DNA of 64,000 nucleotides. It comes from Comamonadaceae bacterium M7527. Its GTDB lineage: Bacteria > Pseudomonadota > Gammaproteobacteria > Burkholderiales > Burkholderiaceae_C. The stretch is from NCBI GenBank assembly GCA_021044545.1, contig CP087990.1:1-64000 (forward strand), given 5' to 3'. The notes beneath the pieces are model-generated. The model had not been told where the DNA came from. It was given only the letters and a program-made list of their open reading frames with translations, and did no database searches. The position numbers and the translations under genes were made by a program. Numbering within the stretch: the first letter of the stretch is position 1; the number at the start of each line of letters is the position of its first letter. Positions 27,255 to 36,069 of this stretch are shown here, piece by piece.

Positions 27255-28805
27255 GTGAACCAGCAACCAGTACCCGGCAAGCAATCCTCATCAGGCATTA
27301 GCCGAAACATCATCAGCGCCGCTATTGTGGGCCTGGCCGTATTGGGCGCAGGCGCGGCTTGGACACTGAGTGCAACATCAGACGCCGCCCATGTGCAGCA
27401 AGCCCAAGCGCTACCCGTTTCTGCGACAGCAGTGGCACAGCCCGCAGCGCCCATGGTGAGTGGCCTGCCAGACTTCACGCAATTGGTTGAGGCGGTGGGG
27501 CCATCAGTGGTGAACATTCGCACCTTGGAAAACACCAAGCCGCAAAGCGGCAACTCGCAAGAAGAGCAAATGTTGGAGTTCTTCCGCCGCTTTGGTATTC
27601 CGGTGCCACCAGGTTTTGGTGGTGCCAATCCTGGTGATCAAGATGGCACGCCAGACGAGGGTGGTCAGCGCCCGCGCGGCATTGGCTCAGGCTTTGTACT
27701 GAGTGCCGACGGCTACATCATGACCAACGCACACGTGGTGGACGGTGCTGACGAGTTGATTGTCACCATGCCTGACCAGCGTGAGTTTCCAGCCAAAATC
27801 ATTGGCGCTGACAAGCGCACCGATGTGGCGGTGGTCAAGGTAGAGGCGACTGACCTGGTGCCAGTGCGCCTGGGTAACCCCGCGCAACTCAAAGTGGGTG
27901 AGTGGGTGATGGCCATTGGCTCACCGTACGGCCTCGAGAACACGGTGACGGCTGGTATCGTCAGCGCCAAGGCCCGCGAGACGGGTGACTACCTGCCGTT
28001 TATCCAGACCGATGTGGCCATCAACCCCGGTAACTCAGGCGGCCCGCTCATCAATATGCGCGGCGAAGTGGTGGGCATTAACAGCCAAATCTACTCGCGC
28101 TCTGGTGGCTTCCAGGGCATCTCGTTTGCCATTCCTATTGACGATGCCGTGCGCGTGTCGTCGCAATTGCGCAGCCAGGGTTTTGTCACGCGCGGCCGCA
28201 TTGGTGTGAGCATTGCTGGTGTCGATAAAGACATCGCTGAGGCTTTAGGGTTGGGCAAGCCGCGTGGCGCGCTGGTGCGCGGTGTAGAGGCTGGTTCACC
28301 TGCTGCCAAGGCTGGCATTGAGCCAGGCGACGTCATCGTGCAGTTTGACGGCACAGACATTGACAAGTCCTTGGACTTGCCTCGCTTGGTGGGCAACACC
28401 AAGCCCAATTCCAAAGCGCCACTGGTGGTGGTGCGTCAAGGTAAAGAGAAAACACTGCACATCACTGTGGGCGCGTTTGACCCAGAGCCCCAAGACGTTG
28501 CACAACAGAAGCCAGAGCCACAAACGGGTGAGCAGCTCAAAGCAGTGGGCTTGAGCGTGCTGGACCTGACTGACCTTGAAAAACGCGAGTTCAACCTGGA
28601 CGGCGGCGTAAAAGTGCAGGAAGCGCAAGGTGTAGCGGCCAGAGCTGGCCTGCGCGCCGATGACGTGATCCTGGCGCTGGCCAACACAAAGGTTGCGAAT
28701 GTCAACGCGTTGAAAGTATTGCTGGAAAAAACCGCCGACAAACCAGCGGTTAGCGTGCTGTTCCGTCGTGGGCAATGGGTGCAGTACGCCTTGTTGCGCA
28801 GGTAA
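27255..28805 (+). CDS. mucD: Periplasmic serine protease of the DegP/MucD (Do) family
   Basis: 516 residues from GTG 27255 behind the ribosome site GGAAGGGA. It degrades or refolds damaged envelope proteins. A membrane anchor or signal (NIISAAIVGLAVLGAGAAW) is at residues 16-35. The catalytic triad is His in MTNAHVVDGADEL, Asp in KRTDVAVVKV and Ser in NPGNSGGPLIN. Two PDZ domains follow (GRIGVSIAGVDKDIAEALGL onward, and the C-terminal GVAARAGLRADDVILAL). Last gene of the rpoE operon. Confidence 0.95.
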   Translation: MNQQPVPGKQSSSGISRNIISAAIVGLAVLGAGAAWTLSATSDAAHVQQAQALPVSATAVAQPAAPMVSGLPDFTQLVEAVGPSVVNIRTLENTKPQSGNSQEEQMLEFFRRFGIPVPPGFGGANPGDQDGTPDEGGQRPRGIGSGFVLSADGYIMTNAHVVDGADELIVTMPDQREFPAKIIGADKRTDVAVVKVEATDLVPVRLGNPAQLKVGEWVMAIGSPYGLENTVTAGIVSAKARETGDYLPFIQTDVAINPGNSGGPLINMRGEVVGINSQIYSRSGGFQGISFAIPIDDAVRVSSQLRSQGFVTRGRIGVSIAGVDKDIAEALGLGKPRGALVRGVEAGSPAAKAGIEPGDVIVQFDGTDIDKSLDLPRLVGNTKPNSKAPLVVVRQGKEKTLHITVGAFDPEPQDVAQQKPEPQTGEQLKAVGLSVLDLTDLEKREFNLDGGVKVQEAQGVAARAGLRADDVILALANTKVANVNALKVLLEKTADKPAVSVLFRRGQWVQYALLRR

Positions 28806-28830
28806 GCGTTGGCCTGTTGTAGCCTTGTTA

Positions 28831-28866
28831 AAAATGTCGCTCAGTTTGGTTTGGGCGACATTTTTT
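28831..28866 (+). terminator. Rho-independent terminator after mucD
   Basis: Stem AAAATGTCGC (28831-28840) with GCGACATTTT (28855-28864), a 14-base loop and a tail of further T residues. It lies 25 bases after the mucD stop and closes the rpoE-rseA-rseB-mucD unit. Confidence 0.8.
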
Positions 28867-29077
28867 CAGATGGGCCCAGACAGGCCCAATTTGCAAGTGG
28901 TTTGTTTGCAGCGTAACTGCAAAAAATCCCAAAAATTTTTAAAACCTAAAACAATTAGAATAAGAGGCTGAATACCAGCCATAACCTCGTTTTTAGTTTT
29001 GGGCTCTTCATATTATGGAAGCCTGTGGCGTGGCTGCGACGGCGACCAAACAAACAGCGCCCGTTGCCCACAATGTA

Positions 29078-29109
29078 TGTGGATAACGTGTGCATAAATC
29101 TGTGGATAA
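29078..29109 (-). promoter_or_regulatory. Cluster of three DnaA boxes
   Basis: On the minus strand the consensus TTATNCACA occurs three times, all in the same orientation: TTATCCACA at 29101-29109, TTATGCACA at 29089-29097 and TTATCCACA at 29078-29086. The starts are 11 and 12 bases apart, about one helical turn. DnaA is known to bind such boxes at oriC and at regulatory sites. An A/T-rich tract lies about 100 bases to the left. No dnaA, dnaN or gyrB gene is near. Confidence 0.7.
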
Positions 29110-29157
29110 CTAATTTTGGTTGACACGGCCGCTGTAGGGTCAAATCTGCGCAAAGGC

Positions 29158-29184
29158 TTGTTTTTTGCGGTTTTTGCCTACAAT
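29158..29184 (+). promoter_or_regulatory. Probable promoter upstream of lepA
   Basis: A TACAAT hexamer at 29179-29184 is preceded by TTGTTT at 29158-29163 (15-base spacing, or 16 for CTTGTT). It would start RNA near 29191, at the first base of the hairpin-forming transcript. Confidence 0.5.
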
Positions 29185-29190
29185 GGATCT

Positions 29191-29254
29191 CCAATCAATC
29201 GCAGTTGCCAAAGATTGTTGGTTCAGGGCGCGTCACCATGACGCGCCCTTTTTT
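29191..29254 (+). ncRNA. Candidate small RNA or attenuated leader before lepA
   Basis: From the likely start near 29191 the RNA would first form an imperfect hairpin, CCAATCAATC (29191-29200) with GATTGTTGG (29213-29221), and then a strong intrinsic terminator, so a product of about 64 bases is predicted. No ribosome site or start codon leads into a peptide. It may be a free small RNA or an attenuator in the lepA leader. No known RNA family was recognised. Confidence 0.4.
29225..29254 (+). terminator. Strong Rho-independent terminator upstream of lepA
   Basis: The perfect 11-base stem AGGGCGCGTCA / TGACGCGCCCT with a three-base loop is followed by TTTTT. It lies 51 bases before the lepA start and about 35 bases after a probable transcription start. 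Confidence 0.85.
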
Positions 29255-29305
29255 CATTCATTGCGTACGGGTGCTAGGCAGCACTTGTAGATCACCTTTT
29301 TGTTG

Positions 29306-31117
29306 ATGAAACACATTCGAAATTTCTCCATCATCGCGCACATCGATCACGGCAAGTCCACGCTGGCTGATCGCATTATTCAACGTTGTGGTGGTCTGAG
29401 TGACCGAGAGATGAGTGCGCAAGTGCTGGACTCCATGGACATTGAAAAAGAGCGCGGCATCACCATCAAGGCGCAAACTGCATCGCTGCAATACAAGGCG
29501 CGCGACGGACAAATTTACAACCTCAACCTGATTGACACACCGGGGCACGTGGACTTCTCTTATGAGGTGTCGCGTTCCTTGTCGGCGTGTGAGGGTGCCT
29601 TGCTGGTCGTGGATGCCAGCCAGGGCGTTGAGGCGCAAACTGTAGCCAACTGTTACACGGCGCTAGACCTTGGCGTTGAGGTGTTGCCCGTGCTCAACAA
29701 AATGGATTTGCCCCAAGCAGATCCAGACAACGCCAAGCTGGAAATTGAAGAAGTCATTGGCATTGACGCCTCTGATGCCATACCGTGCTCGGCCAAGTCG
29801 GGCATGGGTGTTGATGACATTTTGGAGATGGTGGTGGCCAAGGTGCCGCCACCCAAAGGTGACCCAGACGGCGCTGTGCGAGCCATGATTATTGACAGCT
29901 GGTACGACGCTTATGTGGGCGTGGTGATGTTGGTGCGTATGGTGGACGGTGAGCTAAAGCGCGGTGAGCGCATCAAGCTGATGGCAACTGATACGCAGTA
30001 CAACGCTGACAAGGTAGGTGTTTTCTCCCCTGGCCCTGTCAACCGCGAATCGCTCAAAGCGGGCGAGGTGGGTTTCATCATTGCAGGTATCAAAGAGCTG
30101 CGCTCTGCCAAAGTGGGTGATACCGTCACTGTGGTGCGCAACGGCTCTGGTATGGCGGCGTTTACAGCCACACAAGCGTTGCCAGGCTTTAAGGAAGTGC
30201 AGCCGCAAGTGTTTGCGGGCTTGTTCCCCAGCGAATCCAGCGAGTACGACGCCCTGCGCGACGCGCTTGAAAAACTGCAACTCAATGACGCAGCGCTGCG
30301 TTACGAGCCGGAAGTGTCGCAAGCTTTGGGTTTTGGCTTCAGGTGTGGCTTTTTGGGCTTGCTGCACATGGAAATTGTGCAAGAGCGTTTGGAGCGGGAG
30401 TTTGACCAGGACCTCATCACCACCGCGCCAAGCGTGGTGTATGAAGTGGTCAAGGGCGACGGCGAGGTCATCACAGTCGAGAGCCCAGCCAAGATGCCCG
30501 AGGTTGCCAAAATACAGGAAATCCGAGAGCCCATAGTGACCGTGCATTTGTACATGCCGCAAGACTATGTGGGCGCGGTGATGACACTGGCCAACCAAAA
30601 GCGCGGTGTGCAAATGAACATGGCCTACCACGGCAAGCAAGTCATGCTGACTTACGAGTTGCCGCTGGGTGAAATCGTGTTGGACTTCTTTGACCGCCTG
30701 AAGTCTGTCAGTCGTGGCTACGCGTCTATGGACTACGAGTTCAAGGAGTACCGCGCCTCTGACGTGGTGAAGGTTGACATCATGCTCAATGGTGAGCGCG
30801 TAGACGCCTTGGCCATCATTGTGCACAGAAGCCAGTCACAGCACCGAGGCCGCGCTGTGGTGGGCAAAATGCGTGAAGTTATTTCACGCCAAATGTTTGA
30901 CGTGGCCATTCAAGCCGCGATTGGCGGCAACATCATTGCCCGCGAAACCGTGAAGGCCATGCGTAAAAACGTGTTGGCCAAGTGTTACGGCGGCGATATT
31001 TCGCGCAAGCGCAAATTGCTTGAAAAGCAAAAAGCCGGTAAAAAACGCATGAAACAAATCGGCTCTGTTGAGGTGCCGCAAGAAGCCTTCTTGGCCATTT
31101 TGCAAGTGGAAGATTAA
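29306..31117 (+). CDS. lepA: Elongation factor 4 (translational GTPase LepA)
   Basis: 603 residues from ATG 29306. EF-4 acts on ribosomes during translation and subunit biogenesis. The GTP site AHIDHGKSTLADRI, DTPGHVDFSYEV, and NKMD are clear; the later domains show SRGYASMDYEFKEY and the C-terminal KCYGGDISRKRKLLEKQKAGK (read in parts), which mark LepA rather than EF-G. Its stop overlaps the lepB start (TAATG). Confidence 0.97.
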   Translation: MKHIRNFSIIAHIDHGKSTLADRIIQRCGGLSDREMSAQVLDSMDIEKERGITIKAQTASLQYKARDGQIYNLNLIDTPGHVDFSYEVSRSLSACEGALLVVDASQGVEAQTVANCYTALDLGVEVLPVLNKMDLPQADPDNAKLEIEEVIGIDASDAIPCSAKSGMGVDDILEMVVAKVPPPKGDPDGAVRAMIIDSWYDAYVGVVMLVRMVDGELKRGERIKLMATDTQYNADKVGVFSPGPVNRESLKAGEVGFIIAGIKELRSAKVGDTVTVVRNGSGMAAFTATQALPGFKEVQPQVFAGLFPSESSEYDALRDALEKLQLNDAALRYEPEVSQALGFGFRCGFLGLLHMEIVQERLEREFDQDLITTAPSVVYEVVKGDGEVITVESPAKMPEVAKIQEIREPIVTVHLYMPQDYVGAVMTLANQKRGVQMNMAYHGKQVMLTYELPLGEIVLDFFDRLKSVSRGYASMDYEFKEYRASDVVKVDIMLNGERVDALAIIVHRSQSQHRGRAVVGKMREVISRQMFDVAIQAAIGGNIIARETVKAMRKNVLAKCYGGDISRKRKLLEKQKAGKKRMKQIGSVEVPQEAFLAILQVED

Positions 31118-32145
31118 TGACTGCAACATCTACCCCCAATATCACGCTTGGCGACAACCCAATCAACACCGTGATGTCTATTGTCACGGCGGTGCTGCTG
31201 GGTGTTTTTGTGGTGTTTGCCGTCATGTGGTACACCGGCGCGGTGCTTGGCAACTTTGCGCTGGTGCTGTTTCTGGCCACTTTTGTGACAGGCGTTTATT
31301 GGGTGGCTGAGCGCTTGTACTTTTTGCCACAGCGCCGCCTGGCTGCGCAGCGCTTGATAGACAACATGGCCCTGCGCCGCACGCAGTTGGCTGCGCAAGG
31401 CATTACCGACGTCGACACAGACTGGGACAGCCTTGAGGCCTCAGACAGCCTGCTGCGCCAGCCCTGGTGGCTGGATTGGACAGCAGGTTTGTTCCCTGTG
31501 TTGCTGGTGGTGTTTGTGCTGCGCTCATTTTTGTTTGAGCCCTTCAAAATACCGTCAGGCTCTATGGTGCCCACGCTGCGTATTGGCGACTTGATTTTGG
31601 TGAACAAGTTTCACTACGGCATACGTCTGCCCGTGCTCAACACCAAAGTGATGGACAACAACGAGCCGCAGCGCGGCGACGTGATGGTGTTTAGATACCC
31701 ACCACAACCCAACCTGGACTACATCAAACGCGTTGTGGGCTTGCCTGGAGATGAGGTGTCCTACCTCAACAAGCAGCTGCGCATCAACGGTGAGCTGGTC
31801 GCCCAGCAACCGTTGCCAGATTTTTTTGACAGCGACAGCATGCGTTACAGCATGCAGTTTGAAACACAACTTGGCGGTAAGACGTTTAGGTTTTTAAACG
31901 ACGAAAATCGCCCCGCCTTCGTGCCGGGTGCCGCAGACTTTGCCGGTCGTGAGAACTGCAACTACTCCGCGCAAGGCGTGGTGTGCAAGGTGCCAGCTGG
32001 CCACTACTTCATGATGGGCGACAACCGCGACAACTCATTGGATTCGCGCTACTGGGGCTTTGTACCTGAAGCCAACATTGTGGGCCGCGCGTTTTTTGTG
32101 TGGATGAACTTCTCTGACTTAGGTCGTATTGGTGGCTTTGAATAA
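31117..32145 (+). CDS. lepB: Signal peptidase I
   Basis: 342 residues. It removes signal peptides from exported proteins at the periplasmic face of the inner membrane. Hydrophobic segments at about residues 23-42, 46-64 and 125-140 anchor it. The catalytic serine is in IPSGSMVPTL, the catalytic lysine in YIKRVVGLPGD, and the box MGDNRDNSLDSRYWGFV is near the C terminus. Co-transcribed with lepA. Confidence 0.96.
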   Translation: MTATSTPNITLGDNPINTVMSIVTAVLLGVFVVFAVMWYTGAVLGNFALVLFLATFVTGVYWVAERLYFLPQRRLAAQRLIDNMALRRTQLAAQGITDVDTDWDSLEASDSLLRQPWWLDWTAGLFPVLLVVFVLRSFLFEPFKIPSGSMVPTLRIGDLILVNKFHYGIRLPVLNTKVMDNNEPQRGDVMVFRYPPQPNLDYIKRVVGLPGDEVSYLNKQLRINGELVAQQPLPDFFDSDSMRYSMQFETQLGGKTFRFLNDENRPAFVPGAADFAGRENCNYSAQGVVCKVPAGHYFMMGDNRDNSLDSRYWGFVPEANIVGRAFFVWMNFSDLGRIGGFE

Positions 32146-32848
32146 ACGCGTCACCCAAACCCAGCAGGGCGCGCCCACGCTGGCGCAGCTGTGTAGCGCC
32201 ATAGGCCACACGTTTGCCAACCAGGTCCTGTTGCGTCAAGCACTGACGCACCGCTCTTACAGCGCGGACCACTATGAGCGCCTTGAGTTTTTAGGCGACT
32301 CAGTCTTGAACTTGGCCGTGTCTACCTTGCTGTACCAACGTTTGGGCGATTTGCCTGAGGGTGACTTGTCTCGCGTGCGAGCCAATTTGGTCAAGCAAGA
32401 CACACTGGTGATGTTGGCACAGGGCCTAAACCTGTCCGAGCATTTGCGCCTGGGTGAAGGTGAGCACAAAAGTGGAGGGCGTTCACGCCCATCCATATTG
32501 GCCGACGCTGTAGAAGCTATTATTGGCGCGGTGTATGTGGACGCGGGCTTTGGCCCTGCGCAGGCATTTGTGCAGCGCTTGTTTGCCGATGTGCCTTTGG
32601 GCAGCGACAAGGCGGCCATGCGCAAAGACGCCAAGACGGCCTTGCAAGAGTGGCTGCAGGGCAGAAAAATGGCCTTGCCAACTTACAAAGTCGAGCGTAT
32701 TTTGGGTGAGGCCCACCAACAGACGTTTGAGGTGTCTTGCAGTGTGCCCAGCTTGGGCCTGGTGGCCCTGGGCAACGGTACATCACGGCGCATTGCTGAG
32801 CAAGCAGGTGCGGCGGACATGCTGACCAAGCTGCAAACCAAGACTTGA
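32132..32848 (+). CDS. rnc: Ribonuclease III
   Basis: About 238 residues. The start is taken as GTG 32132; TTG 32129 and TTG 32138 are also in frame, and the gene overlaps the lepB end. It cuts double-stranded RNA, including rRNA precursors. The RNase III signature YERLEFLGDSVLNLAV and the acidic LADAVEAIIGAVYVDAGF are followed by the double-stranded-RNA-binding domain DAKTALQEWLQGRKMALPTY onward. Confidence 0.95.
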   Translation: MALNKRVTQTQQGAPTLAQLCSAIGHTFANQVLLRQALTHRSYSADHYERLEFLGDSVLNLAVSTLLYQRLGDLPEGDLSRVRANLVKQDTLVMLAQGLNLSEHLRLGEGEHKSGGRSRPSILADAVEAIIGAVYVDAGFGPAQAFVQRLFADVPLGSDKAAMRKDAKTALQEWLQGRKMALPTYKVERILGEAHQQTFEVSCSVPSLGLVALGNGTSRRIAEQAGAADMLTKLQTKT

Positions 32849-32894
32849 ACATCTACACCCTTACACATTCACACAATTACACCCATACCCACCT

Positions 32895-33964
32895 GTGACT
32901 GATAACACCTCTACCGCCCCCGGCACCCCCAAACCCACAAAGCCTAAAAAAGCTGCAGCACAGCCGCAGACCAGCACGCACGCCGCGCCGGCAGTGGATG
33001 CCAAGCTTAGGCCATGCTACAAGGCGCTTTGGGTGGTCGCGCAGCGCACAGCCCCGACAGCGTTGCGTCTGCTGAGCCTGTAGGCCCCAAGCGCTGCGGC
33101 ACCATTGCCATTGTGGGCAGGCCCAACGTGGGCAAGTCCACGCTCATTAACGCACTGGTGGGGCAAAAAGTCAGTATCACGTCCAGCAAGGCGCAAACCA
33201 CGCGCCACCGCATCATGGGCATGCGCACGGTAGGCGCCACGCAGTTTGTGTTTGTGGACACACCAGGTTTTCAAACGCGCCACGCCAACGCCCTGAACCG
33301 CTCACTCAACCGTACGGTGTTGGGCGCGGTCACAGACGTTGACTTGATTGTGTTTATGGTGGAGGCCAACAAGTTTGGCCTGGAAGACGCCAAGGTGTTG
33401 TCGCATTTGCCAGACAACATTCCCACAATTTTGCTGGCCAACAAGCTGGACATGGTGCACCGCAGAGGCGACATCGCACCGTGGTTGCAAAGCATGCAAG
33501 AGCGCCATACCTATGCCGAGTACGTGCCCATGTCGGCCAAAATCGCCAAAGACGTGCAGCGCTTTTTTGCCATTTGTGACAAGTACTTGCCCGAGCAAGA
33601 CTGGATTTACCCGGCTGACGAACTCACAGACAAAAGCGAGCGCTTTTTGGCTGCCGAAATCGTGCGCGAAAAGCTCTTTCGCCTGATGGGTGACGAGCTG
33701 CCCTATACCTCCACCGTGGTCATAGACAAGTTTGAAGAAGAAGGCAAGTTGCGTCGCATTGCCGCCACCATCGTGGTTGAGCGTGACGGCCACAAAGGCA
33801 TGGTGATTGGCGAGAAGGGCGAAAAGCTCAAACGCATTGGCACCGAGGCGCGCCAAGAGCTAGAAAAACTCACGGGCGGCAAAGTGTTTTTAGAGCTGTG
33901 GGTGAAGGTACGCTCAGGCTGGGCAGACAGCGAAGCGCGCGTGCGCTCGTTTGGTTACGAGTAA
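32895..33964 (+). CDS. era: GTPase Era; N-terminal extension probably frameshifted
   Basis: The core from ATG 33014 is 316 residues and intact. Era binds 16S rRNA and helps 30S assembly. GTP motifs are VGRPNVGKSTLINAL, DTPGFQTRHA and ANKLD; the KH domain is ERDGHKGMVIGEKGEKLKRI. Upstream, GTG 32895 opens a frame (TDNTSTAPGTPKPTKPKKAA onward to AVDAKL) that would join the core if one base were added near 33007, giving DAKL-x-AMLQGALGGR. Burkholderiales Era proteins often carry such a tail. So either Era starts at 33014 with a poor ribosome site, or a base is missing. Confidence 0.9.
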
Positions 33965-34005
33965 GCCAGCACAACTGGCATAACAACAAGCGCAGCACGC
34001 TACAC

Positions 34006-34842
34006 ATGGCGACTGTTACCCGCGTACAAGACCAAAGCGCGTTTGTGCTGCACCGCTACGACTGGAGCGAGTCCAGCCTCATCCTGGAGGTATGGACACG
34101 CGACCATGGCCGTATTGCCGTGGTGGCCAAGGGTGCCAAAAAGCCATCATCACAGTTCAGACCCATTTTGTTGCCTTTGCAAGCGCTCAGTATTGCGTGG
34201 CGCGGCGACAGCGAGGTTCGCACCTTGCGCGCCGCCCAGTGGGTGGGTGGCTATGTCATGCCTACAGGCGAGGCCTTGCTAACGGGCTTGTACCTCAACG
34301 AGTTGCTGCTGCGCATGCTGGCCAGAGACGATGCACACCCGGCCCTGTTTGATATGTATGCGCAAGCCATACGCAGCCTGGCCACGCAAGCGCAGCAAAC
34401 CAGTAACCTAGCGTTGGTGGCGCGCTGCTTTGAGTTGTTTGTGCTGCGTGAGTTGGGCGTGCTGCCAGACTTGTCTAGCGAAGGCGCAACCCTGGCCCCA
34501 CTGCAAAACCACACGCTGTACACCTTGCACCCCGAAATGGGCCTGCGCGCCGTACACAACATGGACGCAGGCAGCCAAACGGTTAGCGGTGCGCAGTGGC
34601 TGGTGATACACAATGCCATTCAAGGCAGCGGCACCGCAGGCACGCCCGCGCAGCAGTGGGGTGAGGCCATGCAAGCGTGCACGGGCCTGTCAGCCAAATT
34701 GCGTGGACAATTCAGGCTGTTGCTGCAATCTCATAGCGGTGTGCGTGTATTTAAAACACGGCAAATGTGGCTGGATGTCAACGCCATGGGAGCGCAAAGT
34801 TTGGGTGCTGTAGCCGCGCCAGTGGGCGTAAGCGCGCTGTAG
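34006..34842 (+). CDS. recO: DNA repair protein RecO
   Basis: 278 residues from ATG 34006. RecO loads RecA with RecR in gap repair. The N-terminal OB fold is VTRVQDQSAFVLHRYDWSES and DHGRIAVVAKGAKKPSSQFR (read in parts); the helical part includes LLTGLYLNELLLRMLARDD and FELFVLRELGVLPDL. No zinc-binding cysteines are seen, as in many betaproteobacteria. Follows era. Confidence 0.94.
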   Translation: MATVTRVQDQSAFVLHRYDWSESSLILEVWTRDHGRIAVVAKGAKKPSSQFRPILLPLQALSIAWRGDSEVRTLRAAQWVGGYVMPTGEALLTGLYLNELLLRMLARDDAHPALFDMYAQAIRSLATQAQQTSNLALVARCFELFVLRELGVLPDLSSEGATLAPLQNHTLYTLHPEMGLRAVHNMDAGSQTVSGAQWLVIHNAIQGSGTAGTPAQQWGEAMQACTGLSAKLRGQFRLLLQSHSGVRVFKTRQMWLDVNAMGAQSLGAVAAPVGVSAL

Positions 34843-34853
34843 CCCAGCCGTTA

Positions 34854-35657
34854 ATGTTTGAACCTATTTTTTACGAGGTGCCCGCAGTGCATTCGTCGCA
34901 TACCGCGTTGTCTGTCAACGTAAACAAAGTTGCCTTGCTTCGCAACACGCGCCACCTGGGGCTGCCCAGCGTCACGCGTGCAGCCACCATGTGTTTGGAC
35001 GCTGGTGCGCATGGCATTACCGTGCATCCGCGCCCAGATGAGCGCCACATTCGCGCTGACGATGTGCACGAACTGGCCCAGCTGCTCAAAGCCTACCCCC
35101 ACGCCGAGTACAACATTGAGGGCAACCCGTTTCATAACCTCATGGAATTTGTTGAAGCCACGCGCCCAGCGCAGTGCACCTTGGTGCCAGACAGTACAGA
35201 CCAGTTCACCTCTGACCACGGCTGGCTGCTGCCTGCTGACAACGCGCGCTTAAAGCCCGTTATCGAGCAACTGCATGCATGGGGCGTGCGCGTGAGTTTG
35301 TTTATGGACCCAACGCCCAAGGACATGGCACAAGCCGCAGCCCTGGGTGCGCAGCGCGTGGAGTTATATACAGAAACCTATGCCAGTGCATACGCAGCAG
35401 GCGCTGGCACACCCGCCCAATTGGCCGTAACCCAGCAGTTTGCCCAAACAGCACGGGCCGCTTTGGACGCTGGCATGCAAGTCAACGCAGGCCATGATTT
35501 AAGCTTGGACAACCTCACGCACTTTTTGCAAACCGTCCCGCAAGTGGCCGAGGTGTCTATTGGCCATGCCTTGGTGGGTGACGCCTTGGAACTGGGCTAC
35601 ACCGCCGCTGTGCAAGCGTATCTGGGCTGTATTGCCAAGGCAGGGCGCGGCCAATGA
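34854..35657 (+). CDS. pdxJ: Pyridoxine 5'-phosphate synthase
   Basis: 267 residues from ATG 34854; GTG 34887 would place the start closer to the conserved LSVNVNKVALLRNTRHLGLP. It makes pyridoxine phosphate from deoxyxylulose phosphate and an aminoacetone phosphate. HPRPDERHIRADDV, the catalytic EYNIEGNP and VNAGHDLSLDNL are visible. Its stop overlaps the acpS start (ATGA). Confidence 0.96.
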   Translation: MFEPIFYEVPAVHSSHTALSVNVNKVALLRNTRHLGLPSVTRAATMCLDAGAHGITVHPRPDERHIRADDVHELAQLLKAYPHAEYNIEGNPFHNLMEFVEATRPAQCTLVPDSTDQFTSDHGWLLPADNARLKPVIEQLHAWGVRVSLFMDPTPKDMAQAAALGAQRVELYTETYASAYAAGAGTPAQLAVTQQFAQTARAALDAGMQVNAGHDLSLDNLTHFLQTVPQVAEVSIGHALVGDALELGYTAAVQAYLGCIAKAGRGQ

Positions 35658-36046
35658 TTGTGGGCGTTGGCGTAGATATTTGTGAGGTGGTGCGCATAGA
35701 GCGCGCACTGGCGCGCCACGGCGACCGTTTTGCACACAAGGTGCTAGGCGCGCGCGAGATTGCTGTTTGGCAAGCGCGCACCGCGCGCTACGGCGACCGT
35801 GGCATGCGCTTTGTTGCCACGCGGTTTTCGGCCAAAGAGGCCTTTAGCAAGGCCATAGGCCTTGGCATGCGCATGCCCATGACCTGGCGCAACTGCGAAA
35901 TACTCAACAGCCCCAGCGGCCAACCTTTTATTGCTCTCAGCGGCGAGCTGGCCACTTGGTTTGAGGCCAAAGGCTGGCGCGCCCACGTCACTGTTAGCGA
36001 CGAGTCGGCTTACGCCACCAGCCACGTTGTGGTTGAAACCATTTAA
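35654..36046 (+). CDS. acpS: Holo-[acyl-carrier-protein] synthase
   Basis: 130 residues. It attaches phosphopantetheine to ACP, the product of the acpP gene in this window. The metal-binding IVGVGVDICEVVRIERAL and the WxxKEA-like RFSAKEAFSKAIG signatures are present. Coupled to pdxJ, which is the usual neighbour. Confidence 0.95.
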   Translation: MIVGVGVDICEVVRIERALARHGDRFAHKVLGAREIAVWQARTARYGDRGMRFVATRFSAKEAFSKAIGLGMRMPMTWRNCEILNSPSGQPFIALSGELATWFEAKGWRAHVTVSDESAYATSHVVVETI

Positions 36047-36069
36047 ATACGCATCTTTCAAGCTCTGTT

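Larger units (their letters stand above)
28867..29305. other. Gene-free region between mucD and lepA
   Basis: About 440 bases without a credible protein gene. It holds an A/T-rich tract (about 28918-28975, many A runs), three DnaA boxes, a likely promoter and a short terminated transcript, each listed separately, then the ribosome region of lepA. Its content is more than a simple promoter for lepA needs. Confidence 0.7.

Noticed and set aside
28918..29109. This region as the chromosome origin oriC
   Set aside because: DnaA boxes and an A/T-rich tract are present, but there is no dnaA, dnaN, gyrB, rpmH or parAB nearby, and only three boxes; kept as a regulatory or DnaA-binding site.
29120..29125. 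TTGACA as the -35 element of the lepA-side promoter
   Set aside because: Perfect -35 hexamer, but no acceptable -10 lies 16-18 bases downstream; TTGTTT/TACAAT further on is better placed.
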